A DNA stretch of 64,000 nt, taken from NCBI RefSeq assembly GCF_963662805.1, contig NZ_OY759850.1, forward strand, positions 1 to 64,000, in the 5' to 3' direction. Shown in pieces: positions 18,475 through 25,329 of the stretch (position 1 is the first letter of the stretch; the number at the start of each line of letters is the position of its first letter). The notes under the pieces are model-generated. The model was not told the DNA's origin. It saw only the letters and a program-made list of their open reading frames with translations, and made no database searches. The translations under genes were made by a program, and so were the position numbers. Source of the stretch: an uncultured Cohaesibacter sp. GTDB lineage: Bacteria > Pseudomonadota > Alphaproteobacteria > Rhizobiales > Cohaesibacteraceae.

Positions 18475-19137
18475 TCAGCTCTTCTCGGCCTCTGCTGGCT
18501 GGAGCGTCATGGTTTCAAGACCATGCTCGAGACGAAGGGAGCTTTCCAGATTGCGTCCCGCCTGTTCAAGTGCACTCACATCGTTGGCCAGCATGGCGTT
18601 ATATTGGGCCCGAAAGGCCTTTTCGATCGAGGCAAACCGCTTCCGGGCCATCTCAACCTGTTCGAGCTTCTTGTCATCGGGCAGGCGGCTCGAGGCGAGC
18701 TGGGCATAGCCCTCGATCAGACTGACCGCATCTGCCGAATGGAAATCCAGAAAAGCCCGTGCCCGTGGAATGTCGCCCGGATCCTTGTCGAGATTGGCGT
18801 AGATATCCCGAAAGATGTCCTCGATGCTGCGCAGCACGTGTTGGGCGGGATCGGCCTTCGGTATTTGCCGGACGGACACTTCGAGGCGGGCGATCTGTTC
18901 CTTGCCCTTGGCGTCAGCAGCTTTCAGGTCCGCTCGTGTCACGCCGGGGGCAACGAAGACCTCACTGTCCTCCTGAGCGCGCGGTATGATGACATGCAGG
19001 ATGCCGAAGACGAGCACCGCAACGCCGAGCACGATCAGCTCATGCAACTGGGTGGCAAAATAGAGCCCGAGCGCAGTGACCGCAGCTCCGATCACGGCAA
19101 TCATCATCCGGGTATTGTTAAGGGTCGAGGCCACCAT
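18475..19137 (-). CDS. XpaC-family membrane protein
   Basis: A 220-residue protein with two closely spaced transmembrane segments near the N-terminus (about residues 10-50) followed by a helical cytoplasmic region, including KAADAKGKEQIARLEVSV, the part typical of XpaC (PF10112, named from 5-bromo-4-chloroindolyl phosphate hydrolysis). The start overlaps the stop of the vWA gene by one base (TGATG), a sign of coupled translation. XpaC partners TelA proteins in many bacteria; biochemical function is not established. Confidence 0.78.
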   Translation of the reverse strand: MVASTLNNTRMMIAVIGAAVTALGLYFATQLHELIVLGVAVLVFGILHVIIPRAQEDSEVFVAPGVTRADLKAADAKGKEQIARLEVSVRQIPKADPAQHVLRSIEDIFRDIYANLDKDPGDIPRARAFLDFHSADAVSLIEGYAQLASSRLPDDKKLEQVEMARKRFASIEKAFRAQYNAMLANDVSALEQAGRNLESSLRLEHGLETMTLQPAEAEKS

Positions 19138-20744
19138 CAGTTTGCATAGCCTCGTGCCTGACGGAAGGCATCAACCAGCCCCTTGCGGCCATCAAAGACC
19201 CGCGCGGCTGTCGCCTCGGCGATCTGCTTGACCTGATCTTCTGACGCATCCCCGAAAAGGATCGAGAAGACCGGCACATTCTTCGCTGGCGAGGGGTCGA
19301 GACGCGGAGCAATATCCCGGAACTCGCCATCCGAGACACCGTCGGTCAACAGAAGAACCATCTGGCTGTGGGTCTGTTTGTTGCCCGATTTGGCAAGGGC
19401 ATCAAGGCCACTGGCCACGGCCGCATAGATATTGGTGCCGCCATCGGGTCCGATCCGGCGAATATAATCATAGAGCCCGGCCAATTCATCCTTGGAGGCT
19501 CCTGTCGCGGTGACAACATTTCCTGCCTGAGAGTTGAAGGGGATGACGTGGAAAATATCTCCCGAAGTGGTTTCAAGAAAGAAACTCCGCGCCTTGTCAT
19601 CAATCAGAAGATTGCCAAGGGACTCCACCATCTGCTCGTTGCCCTCGCCCTGCATACTGCCCGAATAGTCCAACAGAAAGGCAATCTCGGAAGGGCGGCG
19701 GCTGGCGCCCTGATACTGACGCAAGGCCGCTTCGATCACGGTCTGGCTGGGCAGGTTTAGGGCCGTGATGGAGCGGTTGAGATCGATGCACCAGTCGGGC
19801 TTGAAGACATCGGCGCTGAGGGTGCTGGAAGACAGACCAAGCGGTCCCACACGGCGCCCGGAGGCAGCAAGCTGGGCCTGCACCTCGTCCGAGAGAAGAT
19901 GTTCCTGCAGCTTGAGGAAAAAGGCTTCTATGGCTTTGTTCTCATCGCCGTCACCCTTGTCGATATAGGCAAGGGGTGAATCCGCAATGGCTATCCCGTC
20001 CACCGGATAGATGGCACAGAGTGGCTCGGCTCCCCGGCGCTCGAGCTCCTGATTGACCTCGATGCCGACAGCCTCATAATTGAACATCGCTTCCATGGAA
20101 TCGGGATGATCAAGATAGAGATCCCCGAGCCAACCTGAGGAGCCCGAGGTGCGATCCACTCTTTTGAGGAGGCGCTCCACCCGCTCCTGCACCTGCTTGT
20201 CTTCGATGTCGTTGAGCGTCAGCACATTCGGTCGACCGGCTGCGGCCGAGAGCATGGCGAAATAGCTCATCGCGCCGGAGTTGGATTGGGTCGCCGAGGT
20301 CATCCCGAAGGTGAGACCTCCTTCCGTCGCCGCAACGATGTCTTCAAGACTGGTGTCCGCCCCGATCCAGCCGAGGCTCTCTGCCTTTGATTTCTTGACC
20401 CAGAAGACAACCGGCGAGCGCATGATCGATTGCTCATGCTTGACGACCCGTTGGGTGTCGCCAAGCTCGAGCCACAGCGAGGCAGCGGGCCAAACAATGT
20501 CGGCCTCTGCCTCGGTGCCATTTCGAATGTCGAGCATGATGTCGACAGAGCCGCGGCCCTTGATATGAATGTCGACGCCCTGTTCCTTGGCGAACTCTTC
20601 CACGATGGGATAGAGCGACTTGTTTTCTGAACCGGATAGCAGGGTGATGGACTGTTTGGGGTCGCCATCACATCCCGCAAGACCAACCGCACCCACGAGC
20701 GCAAGTGCGGCAAAAAAGAATTTCAAGTTCATAGGCCTGGCCAT
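19137..20744 (-). CDS. Lipoprotein fusing a substrate-binding domain to a von Willebrand A domain
   Basis: A 535-residue exported lipoprotein. The signal sequence ends in a lipobox (VGLAGC, acylated Cys near 25). Residues about 30-340 form an extracellular-binding-protein-like domain (LLSGSENKSL, TSATQSNSGAMSYF, YPVDGIAIADSPLAYI). Residues about 350-530 are a vWA domain with a complete metal-ion site: DYSGSM near 358, the Thr in GGTNIY, and the Asp in LLTDGVSDGEF. Two starts are possible, 20744 or 20732 (MNLKFF); both give a good signal peptide. First gene of the operon with XpaC, a second binding protein and TelA. Ligand and partner are unknown. Confidence 0.8.
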   Translation of the reverse strand: MARPMNLKFFFAALALVGAVGLAGCDGDPKQSITLLSGSENKSLYPIVEEFAKEQGVDIHIKGRGSVDIMLDIRNGTEAEADIVWPAASLWLELGDTQRVVKHEQSIMRSPVVFWVKKSKAESLGWIGADTSLEDIVAATEGGLTFGMTSATQSNSGAMSYFAMLSAAAGRPNVLTLNDIEDKQVQERVERLLKRVDRTSGSSGWLGDLYLDHPDSMEAMFNYEAVGIEVNQELERRGAEPLCAIYPVDGIAIADSPLAYIDKGDGDENKAIEAFFLKLQEHLLSDEVQAQLAASGRRVGPLGLSSSTLSADVFKPDWCIDLNRSITALNLPSQTVIEAALRQYQGASRRPSEIAFLLDYSGSMQGEGNEQMVESLGNLLIDDKARSFFLETTSGDIFHVIPFNSQAGNVVTATGASKDELAGLYDYIRRIGPDGGTNIYAAVASGLDALAKSGNKQTHSQMVLLLTDGVSDGEFRDIAPRLDPSPAKNVPVFSILFGDASEDQVKQIAEATAARVFDGRKGLVDAFRQARGYAN

Positions 20745-20838
20745 TTCTTCAACAAAAGCTGGCTTATCTATAAACGTGCTATTTTTGGTTACTGTGACAG
20801 TTTATGACGTTTCGTCGATTTTTTCGGACAAATATAGA

Positions 20839-20862
20839 GGATTGGCAGTTTTCTGCCAATCC
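20839..20862. repeat. Perfect 10-bp inverted repeat
   Basis: GGATTGGCAG, a TTTT loop, then CTGCCAATCC, between the end of the NifX-like gene (20914, leftward) and the promoter region of the vWA operon. There is no T-run on either side, so it may be a weak terminator or a protein-binding site. Confidence 0.5.
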
Positions 20863-20913
20863 TAGGGAGGAAAAATTGCGAATGCAAGGCAAATTGTGGT
20901 GCAGGAAGAGGGA

Positions 20914-21372
20914 TCAATCGTGGGAATGGGAATGTTCGTGACCATGGCAATGATCATGGCCGTGTCCGTGATCATGACTGTGCCCATGCTCGTGATTATG
21001 ACCGTGACCATGCCCTTCGGAGCAGGGTTGCGACGGCAGGTTTTGTCCTTTGGCAAGATATTCCTCGATCGCGCGTACGGGATCGCTTTCGTCCGTCAGG
21101 CTGGCAATGATGCCTCTGCGTGCCATGTTGCGGGCAAAGCCTGCGCCGAAAGAATTCGAGATCAACACATCAACCGTGTCAAGCGGATGGGAAGCATCGG
21201 CTCCCCCAAGCTCGTGGATGGCCATTTCCTTGGGAAGGTCAAACCGTTCCACTTCGACGGGGGACTTGCCTGCTTCGACAAGATAGACAAGAAAGCGTCT
21301 GGCGCGTCCGGCGTGATTGGTCACGTTGCGGAAATTCTGGGATGTCACGGCGATTCTGATCGCAGTGGGCAT
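20914..21372 (-). CDS. NifX/NifB-type dinitrogenase cofactor domain protein with His-rich tail
   Basis: A 152-residue protein. Residues 1-110 match the small NifX-like fold (PF02579): an N-terminal strand IRIAVTSQNFRNVTNHAG, then a central VDVLISNSFGAGFARNMARRG, where family members bind metal clusters. Residues 120-151 are a strict X-His alternation with 16 histidines and one Cys, then a final Asp. Such tails store or deliver nickel, zinc or similar metals in other proteins (HypB, SlyD). No nif genes are nearby, so the protein is not evidence of nitrogen fixation; a metal chaperone or sensor role is plausible. Confidence 0.8.
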   Translation of the reverse strand: MPTAIRIAVTSQNFRNVTNHAGRARRFLVYLVEAGKSPVEVERFDLPKEMAIHELGGADASHPLDTVDVLISNSFGAGFARNMARRGIIASLTDESDPVRAIEEYLAKGQNLPSQPCSEGHGHGHNHEHGHSHDHGHGHDHCHGHEHSHSHD

Positions 21373-21530
21373 GGCATGGCTCCGTGGTGAGGCCGCAGGC
21401 TCCTCGCGATGAAAGGCCGGGGGAGGGCGACACTTAGCTGGTCTCTCTCCTCTGAAATAGGGTTCGTAAGGGGCGAAGGCAAGATGGCTCTGTGACGCGG
21501 GAAGGACAGGCGGAGCGGAATACCTCCGCC

Positions 21531-22223
21531 TCAGGTGGTCTCGGTCTCGATGCTCAGGCCCTCCAGTTCCTTGGCATAGTCGACAAGGGCCACGTTTCCC
21601 TTGGGCGTGATCTGATAGATGCCGGTCGAGACACGCTCGAACCAGCCATAGTGATCATCGGCTAGAATGGGCCTCGCCCGATCCACCCCGGTCATTCGCG
21701 CCACAATTGCCGCCTTGGTCGGCCCGTTCTGGGAAAGAAGCTTGAGGCACTTCAAAGCATCCTGACGATAGGAGGTGATGAGGCCGCGCCGCGTGGCCCC
21801 GCCGCTGTTTGGGTCACCAACCCGGCGGGCAAATTCCCTGAGCAGTCGAGCCTTGCGTGGCTTCACCTTTCGCGGCTTGTAGGGCGCGGGGTCGAGATGA
21901 ACCGTCACGAACTCGTCTTTCATGCGCACGGTGATCAGCCCCATGCCGAGGCGCCGGCAAAGAGAGCGGTTGTTCTTGAGGGAGCGTTGAAAGGCGGCTC
22001 CCTTTCCTTCCGGCACGGCGATATAGACCGCATCGGTCATCGATTGGCGCTCGATCGCCTGATGAAAGAGGGTGAGGGAAAAGCCGACCTTGAGCTCGAC
22101 AACGACGGGCTCCTCATCCCCCCGGCAGGCCACCAGATCGGCCGCACCAATCTCGCCCTTGACCTCGTAGCCTTGCGCTTCGAGATAGGACTTTATGGGA
22201 GGATAAAGCTCGGTTTCCTGCAT
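21531..22223 (-). CDS. DUF2161 protein with PD-(D/E)XK nuclease-like fold
   Basis: A 230-residue cytoplasmic protein. The N-terminal part has the phosphodiesterase pattern: a Glu helix (ETELYPPIKSYLE), Asp in GAADLVAC, and the E-x-K in VVVELKVGF, spacing as in PD-(D/E)XK enzymes. The middle is very basic (PYKPRKVKPRKARLLREFARR) and could bind nucleic acid. The C-terminal part looks like a winged-helix-type domain (GPTKAAIVARMTGV). The alphaproteobacterial DUF2161 family has no assigned function. It is a single gene between the NifX-like gene and mntH. Confidence 0.75.
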   Translation of the reverse strand: MQETELYPPIKSYLEAQGYEVKGEIGAADLVACRGDEEPVVVELKVGFSLTLFHQAIERQSMTDAVYIAVPEGKGAAFQRSLKNNRSLCRRLGMGLITVRMKDEFVTVHLDPAPYKPRKVKPRKARLLREFARRVGDPNSGGATRRGLITSYRQDALKCLKLLSQNGPTKAAIVARMTGVDRARPILADDHYGWFERVSTGIYQITPKGNVALVDYAKELEGLSIETETT

Positions 22224-22349
22224 GATGTCGTCTGTTGTCTTGCCTCAGGCTGCCCAGGACCATACCGAGACCATAAGAGAGCAAAGAGGTTAACAGAATG
22301 ATGCCCCCTCAGTGCCCTATAGTGCCCGGGTGCATGATCTGCCCGACGC

Positions 22350-23735
22350 TCAACCGACCAGAAACGGCACAGGAAGCCCGAAAGTTTCGGCCAGCAGAAC
22401 GAAATTGAGGGTGAGCACAGCCATCGCGCCAACAAGGGCGAGGGTACGAATCACCGGCCCGGTCGCATAGGGACCCATAATGTCCCGCCGCGAAGTGAAA
22501 ATGATCAGTGCGATCATCGGAACCGGCAGGGCGATGCTGAGGATCACCTGACTGATGACCAGAGCCTGTGTGGTGTTAACCCCCCAGGCCACCACGGCAA
22601 AGGCGGGGACCATCGTCACGAGACGGCGCAGCCAGACCGGGATGCGGAAGTGCAGAAAGCCCTGCATGATCATCTGTCCCGCCATCGTGCCGACAACAGA
22701 GCTGGAAATGCCCGAGGCGATCAGCGAGACCAGAAAAGCCGCAGCCGCCGCGCCACCAAGCAGCGGCGTCAGTGTGTGATAGGCGGTTTCGATTTCGGCC
22801 ACTTCCTCATGCCCCAGATGAAAGGCAGCCGAGGCCATCATCACCATGGCCATGTTGACCATGCCGGCAATCGCAAGGGCAATGATCACCTCGGTGTTGG
22901 AATATTTGAGGATCTTGCGCCGTTCCTGCTCGTTGCGGATCTCGGCTCGAGTCTGGGTCAAACCAGAATGCAGATAGATGGCATGGGGCATCACCGTGGC
23001 GCCGATGATGCCGATGGCGATGGTCAGCGCCGTGGCGTCCGCAAGCTCCGGTGTCACCATGCCCACGGCTGCCTCGCCCCACGCAATGGGTGCAATCAGA
23101 ACCTCGACCAGATAGCAAAGGCCAATCACGCCAACCATCGCACCAATGATCAACTCCATGGGTCGAAAGCCGTGACGCTCGAACAGGAGGATGCCGTAGG
23201 TGACAATCGCGGTGACCCCCATGCCTGCCATCAGGGGCATCTCGAATAGCAAAGCAAGGCCGATGGCCCCGCCGAGAAACTCGGCAAGGTCGGTTGCCAT
23301 GGCAGCAATCTCGCTCACAAACCACATAATCCACACAACGGGGCTGGAAAAATTGTCGCGGCAGAGCTCTGCGAGGTTCTTTCCGGTCACGATTCCGAGG
23401 CGGGCCGAGAGGGCTTGGAACAGCATCGCAATCAGGTTGGCAAACAGCACCACCCATAACAGCCGATAGCCATATCCGGCACCCGCCTGAATGTTGGTGG
23501 CATAGTTGCCCGGGTCCATATAGGCAACGGACGCAATGATGGCAGGTCCGGCAAACAGCAGTTTGCCTCTGAAGCTGCGGTTTTCTCCTGCCAAAACAGC
23601 GTTCATTCCCTCGCGGGTCTGGTCGGTTGCGAACATGAAAGGGCCTTGGGGCTGCCAAGTCTGGTCTGACGAAGCAGGACGGGTAAGAAAGTGATGGTGG
23701 GCGTCTTCTGGTGGGGAGACTGGTTTGTTGAGCAT
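22350..23735 (-). CDS. mntH: Nramp-family divalent metal (manganese) transporter
   Basis: A 461-residue proton-coupled Mn(II)/Fe(II) importer with 11 or so membrane segments. It contains the metal-binding DPGNYATNIQAGAGYGY motif in the first membrane helix and the MPHAIYLHSGL motif in helix 6. About 50 extra N-terminal residues precede the core. I use the ATG at 23735; an upstream GTG at 23768 is possible but would place the candidate MntR box inside the coding region. Divergent from mntR, which should repress it when manganese is sufficient. Confidence 0.93.
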   Translation of the reverse strand: MLNKPVSPPEDAHHHFLTRPASSDQTWQPQGPFMFATDQTREGMNAVLAGENRSFRGKLLFAGPAIIASVAYMDPGNYATNIQAGAGYGYRLLWVVLFANLIAMLFQALSARLGIVTGKNLAELCRDNFSSPVVWIMWFVSEIAAMATDLAEFLGGAIGLALLFEMPLMAGMGVTAIVTYGILLFERHGFRPMELIIGAMVGVIGLCYLVEVLIAPIAWGEAAVGMVTPELADATALTIAIGIIGATVMPHAIYLHSGLTQTRAEIRNEQERRKILKYSNTEVIIALAIAGMVNMAMVMMASAAFHLGHEEVAEIETAYHTLTPLLGGAAAAAFLVSLIASGISSSVVGTMAGQMIMQGFLHFRIPVWLRRLVTMVPAFAVVAWGVNTTQALVISQVILSIALPVPMIALIIFTSRRDIMGPYATGPVIRTLALVGAMAVLTLNFVLLAETFGLPVPFLVG

Positions 23736-23757
23736 AGTGTAGCCTTGGCTAACTTTG
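23736..23757. promoter_or_regulatory. Candidate MntR box over the mntH leader
   Basis: On the mntH strand the region reads AAAGTTAGCC-AA-GGCTACACTA; the TAGCCAAGGCTA core at 23740-23751 is a 5+2+5 inverted repeat that closely resembles the E. coli MntR box (AAACATAGCAAAGGCTATGTTT class). It sits directly against the mntH start and overlaps the AAGG ribosome site. Confidence 0.55.
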
Positions 23758-23968
23758 GTGCCAAGCACTAAAATGTCGCGGCCAGACTATTCAACACAGC
23801 TTTGGCTTAGCGGTTTGGCCGGACATCCGCCCACCTGCGTCATTTTCATAATTGCATTTCTGGGGAGCATTCTTTACCCAAGGCTATATTGATTTCTTCA
23901 AATGCAGGTTTTGCCAGTGTCCACGGGCGTTCGGCTGACCACGGAAAGATGGACGGGCAAACAGAGCC

Positions 23969-24397
23969 ATGGCAGAGGGAAAACGGGAAAACATCAGTCA
24001 GGCCAGACGGTTCGCCCGTGCTCGAGAGGCTCAGGCCAAGGCGGTGATGGAAGATTATGTCGAGATGATCGGCGATCTCATTGCCGAGCATGGTGAGGCC
24101 CGCGTTGCCGATATTGCCGAACGCATGGGCGTTGCCCACCCCACCGCGACCAAGGCTATTTCAAGGCTGAAGAAGGAAGGTCTGGCGGTGTCCCGTCCCT
24201 ATCGGGGGATCTTTCTCACCGATGAAGGCGCGGCGTTGGCCGATCGGGTGCGCGACCGTCACCGTTCGGTTGTCTCCCTGTTGATTGCAGTCGGCGTGCC
24301 GCCGGAAACGGCCGAAATCGATGCAGAAGGCATCGAGCATCATGTCTCACAGAAGACGCTTGAGGCCTTTGAGAAATTTCTCACCAGCAAGGATTGA
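23969..24397 (+). CDS. mntR: Manganese-responsive transcriptional regulator MntR (DtxR family)
   Basis: A 142-residue metal-dependent repressor. An N-terminal helical lead leads to a winged helix-turn-helix (ARVADIAERMGVAHPTATKAISRL) and then a dimerisation/metal domain with the metal-ligand segment EGIEHHVS and the helix RDRHRSVVSLL. The sequence parallels E. coli MntR, including the DDYVELI-type helix before the HTH (here EDYVEMIGDLI). Transcribed divergently from mntH, with a candidate operator between them. Confidence 0.92.
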   Translation: MAEGKRENISQARRFARAREAQAKAVMEDYVEMIGDLIAEHGEARVADIAERMGVAHPTATKAISRLKKEGLAVSRPYRGIFLTDEGAALADRVRDRHRSVVSLLIAVGVPPETAEIDAEGIEHHVSQKTLEAFEKFLTSKD

Positions 24398-24407
24398 GAG
24401 AGTTCGC

Positions 24408-25094
24408 TCAGAGCAGCTCGGAGAAGGATGTGATGATCCGGGTCGCACCCGCCTCGCTAAGATTGGCTGCATGGGCGTTGCGCAAGCTCTCGTCGTTGAG
24501 GTGGCTGGCGCCGACAAAGCCGATGATATGTCCGATCCCGGCTGCTTTCGAGCCCTGCACCCCGGCAATGCCATCCTCGATCACCATCGAACGGGCCGGG
24601 CTGACGCCGAGCTTTTCGGTTGCAAAGAGGAACAGGTCCGGTGCCGGTTTACCATTCGGGACCTGTTCGGCACTGAAGCCCGTCTCGGCAAAGCGCTCTG
24701 TTTCACCGATCAGCTCGAGGGCATAGGCAACGCGCGGCAGGCTTGCTCCGGTGGCGAGGCAATGGGGGATGCCGTCACGGTCGAACCGGGCGAACAGATC
24801 CCTGATCCCATCCACGACATTCAGCTCTTTAGCAAAACCTTCCCTGACACGCTGGCGCCAGGCTTCTGGAAACAGGTCTCCGGTCTCCCTGCTACTTTCC
24901 TTCTCGATGAAGGCCTGAATCGCGGCGTCTGAGTGGCCCATGAAGGTGGCGACGAGTTGTGGCCAGTCCATGTTGATCCCGAACTGCGACAGCGACACGC
25001 CAAGTTCGCCAAGGGAAATGAGTTCACTGTCTATGACCACACCATCAAAATCGAGAATGACCGCATCAACATCGGCAAGCAGGTTCGTGGTCAA
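24408..25094 (-). CDS. HAD-family hydrolase (beta-phosphoglucomutase-like phosphatase)
   Basis: A 228-residue HAD subfamily IA enzyme. Motif I is ILDFDGVVIDSE near residue 15, motif II is the Thr/Ser in CLATGAS, motif III is the Lys in GKPAPDLFL, and motif IV is MVIEDGIAGVQG. The helical cap between motifs I and II fits small sugar-phosphate substrates. The start appears to be TTG at 25094: it follows a GGAG site with good spacing, and no in-frame ATG or GTG exists before an upstream stop. Convergent with mntR. Substrate unknown. Confidence 0.85.
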   Translation of the reverse strand: MTTNLLADVDAVILDFDGVVIDSELISLGELGVSLSQFGINMDWPQLVATFMGHSDAAIQAFIEKESSRETGDLFPEAWRQRVREGFAKELNVVDGIRDLFARFDRDGIPHCLATGASLPRVAYALELIGETERFAETGFSAEQVPNGKPAPDLFLFATEKLGVSPARSMVIEDGIAGVQGSKAAGIGHIIGFVGASHLNDESLRNAHAANLSEAGATRIITSFSELL

Positions 25095-25329
25095 GGCATC
25101 GCTCCATGGTTCGAAGAGGCCGCATCAGGGCCGACAGCGTTGTAGACCGTTTATCTCGAGAAATAAAGGAGTTAAGAGGTAAAAATACGCTCTGGATTTC
25201 ATCGCGCGCGCGGAAATTAGGTAAGGTCGTATAAATGCGTATAATTGCAAAATGCAACCAAAAGTAAGCGGTTGTTAACCATGCTTTGCCTTAATAGAAC
25301 CAGCGCATCGATGGAGGCTGGGACGGTCA

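Noticed and set aside
20945..21015. Short tandem-looking repeat (CATGACCATGGC-like) as a microsatellite or CRISPR-like array
   Set aside because: It is the coding sequence of the alternating X-His tail; periodicity follows from the His codons and there are no spacers.
20914..21372. Evidence of nitrogen fixation
   Set aside because: The NifX-like domain is widespread outside nif clusters and no nifHDK, nifB or nifEN genes are nearby.
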